Assembly: GCA_963820035.1 (NCBI GenBank)
Contig: CAWFYK010000007.1
Coordinates: 186,001 to 250,000 of the forward strand
Origin: JAWWPG01 sp963820035
GTDB taxonomy: Bacteria > Actinomycetota > Actinomycetes > Propionibacteriales > Nocardioidaceae
DNA length: 64,000 nucleotides
Reading direction: 5' to 3'
The notes under the pieces are model-generated. The model had not been told where the DNA came from and made no database searches. It was given only the letters and a program-made list of their open reading frames with translations. The position numbers and the translations under genes were made by a program. Below are positions 1 to 7,305 of this stretch, one piece after another (within the stretch, counting starts at the first letter, position 1; each line of letters starts with the position of its first letter).

Positions 1-277
1 GCACGAGGTGCTCGAGGCCCGGGAGCTCCGCCAGTCCGGCCAGCTCGACAGCCACCCGGGCGGGCCGGCCCGTGATGATGGCGACCTGTCCGGCGTGGTG
101 GGCGAGCGCCGCGATGGCCTCGATGACGCCGGGCTGCGGGGCCGCGGCGGCCGGGTCGTCGACGATCGGGGATAGCGTGCCGTCGTAGTCGAACGCCACC
201 AGCGCATGTGCCGGCTCGGCGAGGATCGAGTCGAGTCCGGCGCGGCCCTGCTGGGTCGTCGGGGCGATGTCAGGCAT
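1..277 (-). CDS. otsB: Trehalose-6-phosphate phosphatase, N-terminal part (cut by window edge)
   Basis: Seen: the reading frame begins at an ATG (277) and runs off the left edge, leaving 92 residues. It carries the HAD motif I D-Y-D-G-T-L at residues 30-35, with both aspartates present, followed by S-P-I-V-D, then I-I-T-G-R-P near residue 70 (HAD motif II region). Known: HAD-type OtsB dephosphorylates trehalose-6-phosphate to trehalose in the cytoplasm. Context: otsA lies 1 kb away in the opposite direction, so both trehalose synthesis steps are encoded here but not as one operon. The C-terminal cap and motifs III/IV are outside the window. The sugar-phosphatase family is clear; trehalose specificity rests partly on the otsA neighbour. 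Confidence 0.88.
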   Translation of the reverse strand, partial: MPDIAPTTQQGRAGLDSILAEPAHALVAFDYDGTLSPIVDDPAAAAPQPGVIEAIAALAHHAGQVAIITGRPARVAVELAGLAELPGLEHLV

Positions 278-304
278 GCCCCCAGTCAACCAGGCCCGCG
301 GGCG

Positions 305-784
305 TCAGCTGCTGGCGAGGATGACGGTGAGCCGGTCGAACTGCATCGGCGCGACGGCCGGGCGCAGCCGGGTGATGTGCAACACCTTCGCCAGCTTGGC
401 GGCGTCGGCCTTGAGTTGAGGCGGGTAGTAGACCGTGTCCTCCGGGATGTTTCCGTACCAGTTGTCGGTCGCCGCGACGCTCCACCCGGCACCGCGGAGG
501 ATGCTGGCCTTCTGCGACGCGAGGTGGGCGATCCCGGTGTTGTTGAAGACGACGACGAGCACATGGGGCACCACGTCGGTCTTGGGCGTCTTGTGCGGCT
601 TGGGCGACGGCTTCGTCGGTTGGGTCGGCGTTGTGTGGGTCGTCACCGGTGGGGTCACGACGTGGTGGATCGGCGCCGAGGCCGGTGCCGAGGCGGCAGA
701 TGCGGTCGAGATCACGGCGTAGCCGGCGCCGGACGCCAGCACCAGGGCGAGGCTGCCGAGAGTGACGACGGAGGGCAGCGCCAC
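305..784 (-). CDS. Membrane-anchored protein with LytR C-terminal-like domain
   Basis: Seen: about 159 residues if translation starts at GTG 784, one base beyond the TGA of the DUF3263 gene, so the two are probably translationally coupled. An ATG at 838 is possible but would overlap that gene. Residues 5-30 form one hydrophobic segment rich in A/V/L, followed by a Pro/Thr/Lys-rich linker (about 35-70). A C-terminal domain with V-L-V-V-V-F-N-N-T-G-I follows, typical of LytR_C domains in actinobacterial wall-associated proteins. Inferred: single-pass membrane protein with an extracellular LytR_C domain; the catalytic LCP phosphotransferase domain is absent. Its partner is unknown. Confidence 0.72.
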   Translation of the reverse strand: MALPSVVTLGSLALVLASGAGYAVISTASAASAPASAPIHHVVTPPVTTHTTPTQPTKPSPKPHKTPKTDVVPHVLVVVFNNTGIAHLASQKASILRGAGWSVAATDNWYGNIPEDTVYYPPQLKADAAKLAKVLHITRLRPAVAPMQFDRLTVILASS

Positions 785-785
785 G

Positions 786-1085
786 TCAGACCTCGATCCC
801 GAGCCGTCGGGCCGAACGCTGCCGCTGCCGGGCCGCACGCAGCCGCCGCAACCTCTTGACGAGGAGGGGGTCGAAGGCGAGCGCCTCGGGCCTGTCGATG
901 AGCGCGTTGAGAACCTGGTAGTAACGGGTCGCCGACATGGCGAACTGCTCCCTGACCGCCTGCTCCTTCGCGCCGGCGTACTTCCACCACAAGCGCTCGA
1001 AGGAGAGGATCTGCTGGTCCCGCTCGGAGAGCTCGGCTCCGGCGCGAGCCGCTTGAGCCGAGGTCACGACGTTCGCAGCGTCCAT
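786..1085 (-). CDS. DUF3263 family small protein
   Basis: Seen: 99 residues from ATG 1085. The core R-D-Q-Q-I-L-S-F-E-R-L-W-W-K-Y-A-G-A-K-E and the following R-Y-Y-Q-V-L-N-A-L-I match the DUF3263 family, a short helix-rich actinobacterial protein that often sits beside LytR_C or otsB genes. The C-terminus is very basic (RRLRAARQRQRSARR). Inferred: a small DNA-binding-like (HTH) protein; no biochemical function is established. The downstream LytR_C-like gene starts one base after its stop, so they form a two-gene operon. Confidence 0.8.
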   Translation of the reverse strand: MDAANVVTSAQAARAGAELSERDQQILSFERLWWKYAGAKEQAVREQFAMSATRYYQVLNALIDRPEALAFDPLLVKRLRRLRAARQRQRSARRLGIEV

Positions 1086-1235
1086 CGGGTCGACTCCTGA
1101 GACGGCTCACGGTGGAGATCGCGGATCGCCCCACCTGCGTTGATCATCCTAGGCGACAAACAACATCGATGTCATTTGCCCCCGCCTGGTGTGTCCCGGC
1201 CATCCTACGAGGAGCAGTGGGCGCCGTAGCGCCGT

Positions 1236-1241
1236 TAAAGT
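1236..1241 (+). promoter_or_regulatory. Predicted -10 element of otsA (leaderless)
   Basis: TAAAGT ends 6 nt before the otsA ATG at 1248, and no Shine-Dalgarno sequence lies in between. Transcription would therefore start at or next to the start codon, giving a leaderless mRNA. No convincing -35 was found. Confidence 0.5.
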
Positions 1242-1247
1242 GGCCCA

Positions 1248-2669
1248 ATGCCTGGGAAGAAGCTGCAGAGCTCGTTCGTCGTCGTGGCCAACCGCCTGCC
1301 GGTCGACCGGGTCCCGAAGGACGACGGCGGAACCCCCGAATGGCGGACGTCGCCCGGCGGACTGGTGACCGCGCTCGAGCCGGTCCTGCGGGAGCAGGAC
1401 GGGGTCTGGGTGGGCTGGCCCGGTGGCCCCCTCGACAACGACAAACCCTTCGAGGCAGACGGGCTCACCCTGAAGCCGGTGAACCTCGAGCCCGACGAGT
1501 TCGAGCAGTACTACGAAGGAATGTCCAACAGCACGTTATGGCCGCTCTACCACGACCTGGTCGCGAAGCCGCAGTTCCACCGCGAATGGTGGGACGCCTA
1601 TCGCCGGGTCAACCGGCGGTTCGCGGAGGCGGCCGCGGAGTGCGTCGGTCACCACGGCGTGGTCTGGGTGCAGGACTACCAGCTCCAGCTCGTTCCCACG
1701 ATGCTGCGCGAGATGCGGCCCGACGTCCGGATCGGCTTCTTCCTCCACATCCCGTTCCCGCCGAGCGAGCTCTTCCGCCAGCTGCCGTGGCGAGACCGGC
1801 TCCTCGAGGGGATGCTCGGCGCCGACCTCGTCGGCTTCCAGCGGCCCGGCGGCGCCTCCAACTTCGCCCGGCTGGTGCGGCAGCGGCTCGGCCACAAAAC
1901 CCACCGGGACCGCATCGAGCTCGACGACGGCCGCACCGTCCGGGCTCGCAGCTACCCGATCTCGATCGACTTCCGCCAGCTCGAGCAGCTCGCCCGCACC
2001 CGCGAGGTGGAGGACCGGGCCACCGAGATCCGCAAGGAGCTCGGCAACCCTCGCTTCGTCTTCCTGGGCGTCGACCGGCTCGACTACACGAAGGGCATCC
2101 GGCAGCGACTCCGGGCGTTTGGAGAGCTCATCGTGGACGGGCAGACCAGCGTCGAGGAGTCGGTCTTCGTCCAGGTGGCCTCACCGAGCCGTGAGCGGGT
2201 CCAGCAGTACCGCGAGGTGCGCGACGACATCGAACGCTGGGTGGGTCGGATCAACGGCGATCTGGGCACGATCGGGCACCCCGCCGTGCACTATCTCCAC
2301 GCGTCATACCCGCGCGAGGAGATGGCGGCGCTCTTCCGGGCCTCCGACATCATGGTCGTCACGCCCTTCGCGGACGGGATGAACCTGGTCGCCAAGGAGT
2401 ACGTGACCTGCCGGTTCCGCAACAACGGAGCCCTCGTGCTGTCGGAGTTCGCGGGCGCGTCCGACGAGCTGAAGCAGGCGTTCCTGGTCAACCCGCACGA
2501 CATCGACGGGCTGAAGCGGGCGATGCTCGCCGCCATGCGGGCCGAGCCGAAGGACCTGGCCCGTCACATGCGGACCATGCGCCGGCAGGTGCGAGAGCAC
2601 GATATCGCCTCGTGGGCGAAGCGCTTCCTGACCGACCTCGGCGCTCCGGAGATCTCACCCACCCGCTAG
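1248..2669 (+). CDS. otsA: Alpha,alpha-trehalose-phosphate synthase (GT20)
   Basis: Makes trehalose-6-phosphate from a nucleotide-activated glucose and glucose-6-phosphate in the cytoplasm. Seen: 473 residues, a normal length. GT20 hallmarks in order are N-R-L-P-V (residues 15-19), the V-W-V-Q-D-Y-Q-L segment near 145, G-F-F-L-H-I-P-F-P-P near 165, V-D-R-L-D-Y-T-K-G-I near 275, and the C-terminal sugar-nucleotide site with F-A-D-G-M-N-L-V-A-K-E-Y near 377. The start at ATG 1248 leaves a short basic leader before S-F-V-V-V-A-N-R. It is divergent from the otsB/LytR_C/DUF3263 strand. The nucleotide donor (UDP, ADP or GDP) cannot be told from sequence alone. Confidence 0.95.
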   Translation: MPGKKLQSSFVVVANRLPVDRVPKDDGGTPEWRTSPGGLVTALEPVLREQDGVWVGWPGGPLDNDKPFEADGLTLKPVNLEPDEFEQYYEGMSNSTLWPLYHDLVAKPQFHREWWDAYRRVNRRFAEAAAECVGHHGVVWVQDYQLQLVPTMLREMRPDVRIGFFLHIPFPPSELFRQLPWRDRLLEGMLGADLVGFQRPGGASNFARLVRQRLGHKTHRDRIELDDGRTVRARSYPISIDFRQLEQLARTREVEDRATEIRKELGNPRFVFLGVDRLDYTKGIRQRLRAFGELIVDGQTSVEESVFVQVASPSRERVQQYREVRDDIERWVGRINGDLGTIGHPAVHYLHASYPREEMAALFRASDIMVVTPFADGMNLVAKEYVTCRFRNNGALVLSEFAGASDELKQAFLVNPHDIDGLKRAMLAAMRAEPKDLARHMRTMRRQVREHDIASWAKRFLTDLGAPEISPTR

Positions 2670-2785
2670 TCGTGACCCCAGCGTTGTTCAGGTCGTGATT
2701 CGCTACGGCGCTGTGGCGGATTACTCGCTCGGCAAAGAGAGGTTCGCTCATACCTCTCCAGGCCCGGCACGTCCGACGTCATCCA

Positions 2786-2836
2786 CACAACGAGGGCGGA
2801 GGCACAACGAGGGCGGAGGCACAACGAAGGCGGAGG
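2786..2836 (+). repeat. Three tandem 17-bp repeats
   Basis: Units start at 2786, 2803 and 2820. The first two are identical (cacaacgagggcggagg) and the third has one g-to-a change. The array lies in the otsA-ung gap and runs directly into the hairpin at 2833. No reading frame uses it. The rest of the gap (2670-3177) shows no gene. Confidence 0.85.
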
Positions 2837-2865
2837 CCCCGCCAAGTATGAGTTGGCGGAGCCTC
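2833..2865. terminator. 13-bp hairpin with GTATGAG loop
   Basis: The left arm 2833-2845 and right arm 2853-2865 pair over 13 positions with one mismatch around the 7-nt loop gtatgag. No U-run follows. It can end otsA transcription, but its stem edges and loop recur, in inverted orientation, in the hairpin at 5483-5515, so it may belong to a repeated hairpin family. Confidence 0.65.
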
Positions 2866-3177
2866 CTGGGTGTCCCGGCGTGACGTTCCGAGACGACTCA
2901 ACTGCTGCGCAGGCCACCCCAGCCCCCGTCACGGGGCGGTCAGGACCGGTTGCCCGGCCCAAGGCCGTGAAACCGAAGTCTCCCGGACCGGACCTGCACT
3001 CTGATCGAGTCCCGAACTCCGTTTCCGAAGTTCGTAAGGTCGTTTCTATCTCGCAAAGCCCAACCACGCAAGGGTTTCCGGAGCACTTCCTGGAAAATGT
3101 GCGTCGGCCCCGGCGTGTCCGGGCCAACACGCCGGAGGGGGCGCGGACCCGGCCGATCTCGTGCAGAGTTGGGCACC

Positions 3178-3855
3178 GTGAGCCCCGCTTCCTTGGAGGA
3201 TCTGGTCGCCCCCGACTGGGCGGAGGCGCTCGCTCCGGCCCGCCCGACGGTGGCAAGCCTCGGGCAGTTCCTGCGTCAGGAGACCGCCGCCGGGTTCCGC
3301 TTCCTTCCCGCCGGCGACGTGATCCTGCGCGCCTTCACCCGGCCGATGGCCGAGGTCAAGGTCCTCATCGTCGGACAGGACCCCTACCCGACCCCCGGAC
3401 ATCCCGTTGGCCTGTCGTTCTCTGTCGAGCCGACGGTGCGGCCGCTGCCCCGAAGTCTCGAGAACATCTACCGCGAGCTTCGCGACGACCAGGGGATCGA
3501 GCCACCGCAGCATGGCGACCTCTCTGCCTGGTCCGGCCAGGGAGTCCTGCTGCTCAACCGGGTGCTGACCGTCCGGGCGGGTTCCCCCGGTTCCCATCGC
3601 GGGAAGGGGTGGGAGTCCGTGACCGACCTGGCCATCGACGCGCTCGTCCGGCGCGACGGCCCGTTGGTCGCGATCCTCTGGGGTCGTGACGCGCAGTCCC
3701 TCGCGCCGGCACTCGGCCACACCCCTGTCATCTCCAGCCCGCACCCCTCCCCCCTCTCCGCCTCCCGCGGATTCTTCGGCTCGCGACCGTTCTCCCGGGC
3801 GAACGACGCTCTGGTGGAGCTCGGCGGTTCTCCCGTCGACTGGCGGCTGCCGTAA
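3178..3855 (+). CDS. ung: Uracil-DNA glycosylase, family 1
   Basis: Removes uracil from DNA to start base-excision repair. Seen: 225 residues from GTG 3178. The catalytic water-activating loop G-Q-D-P-Y-P is at residues 66-71 (Asp68). The uracil-binding segment L-L-L-N-R-V-L-T-V-R-A lies near 124, and the minor-groove loop H-P-S-P-L-S near 188 carries the catalytic His. In-frame codons extend upstream to 3097, but that segment is not UNG-like. A -10-like CAGAGT/AGAGTT lies about 7 nt before GTG 3178. It is followed 45 bp later by the DUF445 gene, probably co-transcribed. Confidence 0.95.
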   Translation: MSPASLEDLVAPDWAEALAPARPTVASLGQFLRQETAAGFRFLPAGDVILRAFTRPMAEVKVLIVGQDPYPTPGHPVGLSFSVEPTVRPLPRSLENIYRELRDDQGIEPPQHGDLSAWSGQGVLLLNRVLTVRAGSPGSHRGKGWESVTDLAIDALVRRDGPLVAILWGRDAQSLAPALGHTPVISSPHPSPLSASRGFFGSRPFSRANDALVELGGSPVDWRLP

Positions 3856-3900
3856 CCTCGCCGTAGCGTCGTCGAACCCCGATAACCAGGAGAGTGGCCG

Positions 3901-5154
3901 GTGACCCATGCGGCGCACGCCGTCTCCGAAGCTGACCGGGAACGCCGAAGAGGTCTGCGTCGGATGCGATCGGTTGCGCTCTCACTTCTCCTTCTCGCCG
4001 CGGTCATCTACCTGCTCACGCTGCACAAGGGCGGGGCCTGGGGATACGTGCACGCGGCTGCCGAAGCCTCGATGGTCGGTGCGATCGCCGACTGGTTCGC
4101 CGTCACAGCATTGTTCCGCCATCCGCTCGGGCTGCCGATCCCGCACACGGCCCTGATCCCCACCCGCAAGGAGATGCTGGCGCGCAGCCTGCAGGACTTC
4201 GTGACCGAGAACTTCCTCTCGGAGTCCATCGTGCGCTCGCGGGTCGCAGACGCGAAGGTGGCCAGTCGGGTCGGCGGCTGGCTCACGGAGGAGGGCCACA
4301 GTGCCCGCGTCGTCAACGAGGTCTCGGTCGGCGTACGCGCGGCCCTGCTCAGGATCGACGACGAGGAGATCTCCGGGCTCATCGAGACCGAGCTGCTGCC
4401 GCGGATCGCTGAGGAGCCGTTGAGCGTCCTCGCGGGGCAGCTTCTCCAGGAGGTGCTCACGGACGGCGCCCACCGCGGTCTCATCGACCTCGCCTTCACC
4501 GAGGCGCACCGCTGGCTGGCCGAGAACCCGGAGACGGTCGAGCGCATCCTCAGCTCACGCGCTCCCTGGTGGACCCCGCAGTGGGTCGACGAGAAGGTGG
4601 TGAAGCGGCTCCATGCGGAGGCGCTGGCCTGGCTCGTGGAGATCCGCGACGACCCGGAACACGCCGCGCGCCGCGCGATCGACGACCTGCTGAGACAGCT
4701 GGCAAGCGACCTGCAGACCGATCCCGACACGATCGCACGAGCGGAGGCGCTCAAGCGCCGGATGCTCGCCCAGCCTCAGGTGCTGGTCGCGGCGCTGTCG
4801 CTCTGGGACGCCTTACGACGAGCGGTGGTCACGGCACTGGATGACACCGACAGCCACCTTCGGAAGCGAGCGGTGGCCGCCCTCGAGGACTTCGGATCCC
4901 GGATCGTCTCCGACGAGACCCTGAGCCGACGCCTCGACGGCTACGTCGAGGACGCCGTTGCGTTCCTGGTGGGTCGCTACGGTCACGAGCTCACCACCGT
5001 CATCACCGACACCATCTCTCGTTGGGACGGGCGAGAGGCGGCCAACCGCATCGAGCTCCACGTCGGTCGCGACCTCCAGTTCATCAGGATCAACGGGACC
5101 CTCGTCGGCGGGCTGGCCGGGCTGGCCATCTACGCGACCTCGCAGCTGCTGTGA
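3901..5154 (+). CDS. DUF445 family membrane protein
   Basis: Seen: 417 residues from GTG 3901, preceded by the Shine-Dalgarno sequence caggaga. A basic N-terminus is followed by a membrane helix (about residues 25-40, SVALSLLLLAAVIYLL). Then comes the family's signature G-A-I-A-D-W-F-A-V-T-A-L-F-R-H-P-L-G-L-P-I-P-H-T near residues 60-83. A long helical, charged middle part follows, and a second hydrophobic helix closes the protein (N-G-T-L-V-G-G-L-A-G-L-A-I-Y). Known: DUF445 proteins are two-helix membrane proteins of unknown biochemical function, related to Bacillus YheB. It lies 45 bp after ung. No function can be assigned. Confidence 0.88.
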   Translation: MTHAAHAVSEADRERRRGLRRMRSVALSLLLLAAVIYLLTLHKGGAWGYVHAAAEASMVGAIADWFAVTALFRHPLGLPIPHTALIPTRKEMLARSLQDFVTENFLSESIVRSRVADAKVASRVGGWLTEEGHSARVVNEVSVGVRAALLRIDDEEISGLIETELLPRIAEEPLSVLAGQLLQEVLTDGAHRGLIDLAFTEAHRWLAENPETVERILSSRAPWWTPQWVDEKVVKRLHAEALAWLVEIRDDPEHAARRAIDDLLRQLASDLQTDPDTIARAEALKRRMLAQPQVLVAALSLWDALRRAVVTALDDTDSHLRKRAVAALEDFGSRIVSDETLSRRLDGYVEDAVAFLVGRYGHELTTVITDTISRWDGREAANRIELHVGRDLQFIRINGTLVGGLAGLAIYATSQLL

Positions 5155-5184
5155 CTCCGACCCGACGTGCGGAGCCGACTTCCT

Positions 5185-5208
5185 GCAGTGGGTAAAGCAG
5201 TGGGTAAA
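5185..5208 (+). repeat. 12-bp tandem duplication next to DnaA-like boxes
   Basis: gcagtgggtaaa occurs twice head to tail (5185-5196 and 5197-5208), immediately before the DnaA-box-like cluster at 5211-5261. It lies after the stop of the DUF445 gene and is non-coding. Confidence 0.8.
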
Positions 5209-5210
5209 CC

Positions 5211-5261
5211 TGTGGAGAAAGAGGCTCCGTCTGTGGACTTCGGGGCCGGTTCTGTGGACAA
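5211..5261 (-). promoter_or_regulatory. Three DnaA-box-like 9-mers at exact 21-bp spacing
   Basis: TGTGGAGAA (5211), TGTGGACTT (5232) and TGTGGACAA (5253) are spaced 21 bp apart start to start, two helical turns. TGTGGACAA is the complement of TTGTCCACA, a high-GC actinobacterial DnaA box; the other two differ at one or two positions. Inferred: a DnaA-titration or regulatory cluster. No dnaA or dnaN gene is nearby, so this is not a normal oriC. Confidence 0.5.
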
Positions 5262-5317
5262 CTGTCCGGCCTTCCCTCGGGGTGACAGCAGTTCGGCGAA
5301 AGTCCTTGTGCGGCGTC

Positions 5318-5356
5318 CATCCGAGGAGTAGAACTCTCATCACGCATCCTCGGATG
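5318..5356. repeat. Inverted repeat, 10-bp arms
   Basis: CATCCGAGGA (5318-5327) is complementary to TCCTCGGATG (5347-5356), with a 19-nt spacer. The right arm also contains its own small palindrome (GCATCC-TC-GGATGC). The gap 5155-5629 holds this, the DnaA-like cluster and the hairpin at 5483, but no gene. Confidence 0.6.
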
Positions 5357-5482
5357 CGGGAACGGATGGAAGTGGCGGTCTATGCCGACAGGGTCAAACC
5401 TTTCGGACCAGCTGGTGGCGAGGCTGGGCGGACCGTCAACGAGATCCGGGAGACTGGTTGCGCCACAGGGCCGGTCAAGCGC

Positions 5483-5515
5483 GAGGCCCCGCGAACTCAT
5501 ACTTCGCGGGGCCTC
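5483..5515. terminator. Perfect 13-bp hairpin with CTCATAC loop
   Basis: Arms 5483-5495 and 5503-5515 pair perfectly around ctcatac, the exact complement of the loop in the hairpin at 2833-2865. Arms share gaggccccgc at the base. There is no T-run. It may terminate the ung-DUF445 transcript. Confidence 0.7.
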
Positions 5516-5617
5516 ACCTATTCCACCGCACGAGAGCACGCCGCTCGATGAACGACACGCCACCCGGTGGCGAACATGTGGCGACCGGTCCGGCAACCGG
5601 CTCAGCCGGCATCCTGA

Positions 5618-5623
5618 CACACT
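5618..5623 (+). promoter_or_regulatory. Predicted -10 element of the class IV aminotransferase gene
   Basis: CACACT ends 6 nt before ATG 5630, with no Shine-Dalgarno sequence between. This suggests a leaderless transcript. Confidence 0.4.
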
Positions 5624-5629
5624 GCCGTC

Positions 5630-6580
5630 ATGAGTGACCAGCGCACCGGAACCCACGACTACGCCGACGACCTGCGCAACGCGGGCGTCCTGGTGTCCGT
5701 CAACGGCGAGCTACGACCGCGCGCCGAGGCCGTCGTGTCGGTCTTCGACAGCGGGTTCGTCCTCGGCGACGGCGTGTGGGAGGGAATCCGAGTGCACCAC
5801 GGCCATCCGGCGTTCCTCGACGACCACCTCGACCGGCTCTTCGAGGGCGCCGCGGCGCTCGCCCTCGACGTCGGCCGGAGCCGGCAGCAGCTCACCGCGG
5901 CCATCTACGACACGCTGCGGGCCAACGACATGCGCGACGGTGTCCACATCCGGCTGATGGTGACGCGGGGCATCAAGGCGACGCCCTACCAGGACCCACG
6001 GGTGACGGTGGGTCCGGCCACCGTGGTGATCATCGCGGAGCACAAGGAGCCGCTGCCGGAGGTCGTCGCGGCCGGCATCACCGTGTTCACCGTGCACGTA
6101 CGACGCCCCGGACCCGACATCTTGGACCCGAAGCTCAATTCGCACAGCAAGCTCAATGACATCACCGCGTGCATCCAGGCCTACACCGCCGGCGCCGACG
6201 AGGCACTGATGCTCGACCCGCAGGGTTTCGTCGCCACCTGCAACTCGACGCACTTCTTCATCGTCCGCCACGGCGAGCTGTGGACGTCGTCCGGTGACTA
6301 CTGTCTCGGCGGCATCACCCGGCGCAACGTGCTGCGGGTCGCCCACGAGGCCGGAATCACGACCGCCGAGCGCAACTTCAGCCTCACCGACGTCTACGGC
6401 GCCGACGAGGCGTTCGTGACCGGGACTTTCGCAGGACTCGTGCCGGTTCGGCAGGTCGACGGCCGGGTCATCGGGTCGGCAGACCGGCCGGTCCTCGCCC
6501 GGCTGCGGGAGGGCTACGCGGACCTTGTCGAGCGTGACGTGGCGGCGCGGGCGGCAACCCTCAGTGCTGAGAGCTCATGA
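5630..6580 (+). CDS. Class IV PLP-dependent aminotransferase (BCAT/D-amino-acid aminotransferase fold)
   Basis: Seen: 316 residues. V-F-D-S-G-F-V-L-G-D-G-V-W-E-G-I-R near residues 38-54 is the class IV N-terminal signature. The PLP-binding lysine is in N-S-H-S-K-L-N-D-I-T-A near residue 173. The C-terminal E-A-F-V-T-G-T-F-A-G-L-V-P-V is the phosphate-binding T-G-T segment. Known: the family includes branched-chain aminotransferases, D-amino-acid transaminases and 4-amino-4-deoxychorismate lyases; this one cannot be assigned to a substrate. Its stop overlaps the ATG of the next gene (ATGA), so it is translationally coupled to a sulfotransferase-like protein, which hints at a joint and non-standard role. 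Confidence 0.88.
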   Translation: MSDQRTGTHDYADDLRNAGVLVSVNGELRPRAEAVVSVFDSGFVLGDGVWEGIRVHHGHPAFLDDHLDRLFEGAAALALDVGRSRQQLTAAIYDTLRANDMRDGVHIRLMVTRGIKATPYQDPRVTVGPATVVIIAEHKEPLPEVVAAGITVFTVHVRRPGPDILDPKLNSHSKLNDITACIQAYTAGADEALMLDPQGFVATCNSTHFFIVRHGELWTSSGDYCLGGITRRNVLRVAHEAGITTAERNFSLTDVYGADEAFVTGTFAGLVPVRQVDGRVIGSADRPVLARLREGYADLVERDVAARAATLSAESS

Positions 6581-7305
6581 CCGAGGCGAGGCTCGCGATG
6601 TGGTCGGGTCCGCGCAACATCTCGACGGCGCTCATGCGCTCCTGGGAGAACCGGACCGACACCGTCGTCATCGACGAGCCGTTCTATGCGCACTACCTGG
6701 CCGAGACCGGCCTCGACCATCCAGGCCGTGAGCAGGTGCTCGCGGCAGGGGAGAGCGACTGGCGCGTCGTCGTCGACCACCTGCTCGCGCCGCTGCCCGA
6801 CGGCGTCAGGGTGTGCTACCAGAAGCAGATGGCCCACCACCTGCTCCCGGGCATCGGCCGCGACTGGCTGGCCAATGTCACCAACGTGCTGCTGATCCGC
6901 GACCCGCGTGAGGTGGTCGCCAGCTACGTCCAGTCACGCGAGCAGGTGACCGCGAGCGATATCGGGCTGCCGCAGCAGGTCAGCCTGTACGACGCCCTGT
7001 CGGCCTCGGGCACCACCCCGCTCGTGATCGACGCCGCCGACTTCCTCTGCGAGCCGGAACCGTTCCTCCGCCGGCTGTGCAGTCTCGTCGACGTCGAGTT
7101 CCAGCAACGGATGCTGCACTGGCCGGCCGGCCCGCGCGACACCGACGGGGTGTGGGCCCCGTACTGGTATGCGAGCGTCCAGGCCTCCACCGGCTTCGCG
7201 CCGTACCGGCCACGCGACGTCCGGCTGGCCGGACCGCCCGCCCGGGTCGCCGACGAGTGTCTGCCGCTCTATGAGCGCCTTCACTCGGAGCGCTGGACCA
7301 GCTGA
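6577..7305 (+). CDS. Sulfotransferase-like P-loop protein coupled to aminotransferase
   Basis: Seen: 242 residues. The N-terminus L-A-M-W-S-G-P-R-N-I-S-T-A-L-M-R-S-W resembles the 5'-PAPS-binding loop of sulfotransferases. The central L-L-I-R-D-P-R-E-V-V-A-S-Y resembles the 3'-phosphate-binding motif. H-Y and acidic residues lie between them. Overlaps the upstream aminotransferase stop by 4 bp. Known, from memory: plants have a protein annotated branched-chain-aminotransferase-like in which a sulfotransferase-like domain is joined to a class IV aminotransferase, which supports a real functional pairing. The acceptor is unknown, and true sulfotransferase activity is unproven. The 3' end overlaps the convergent MalY-type gene by 25 bp. 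Confidence 0.7.
   Translation: MTEARLAMWSGPRNISTALMRSWENRTDTVVIDEPFYAHYLAETGLDHPGREQVLAAGESDWRVVVDHLLAPLPDGVRVCYQKQMAHHLLPGIGRDWLANVTNVLLIRDPREVVASYVQSREQVTASDIGLPQQVSLYDALSASGTTPLVIDAADFLCEPEPFLRRLCSLVDVEFQQRMLHWPAGPRDTDGVWAPYWYASVQASTGFAPYRPRDVRLAGPPARVADECLPLYERLHSERWTS

Noticed and set aside
3097..3177. Upstream start for ung
   Set aside because: The 27 extra residues are not UNG-like; GTG 3178 follows a -10-like hexamer at the right distance.
5185..5261. Chromosomal origin oriC
   Set aside because: Only three boxes and no dnaA, dnaN, rpmH or AT-rich unwinding region nearby.
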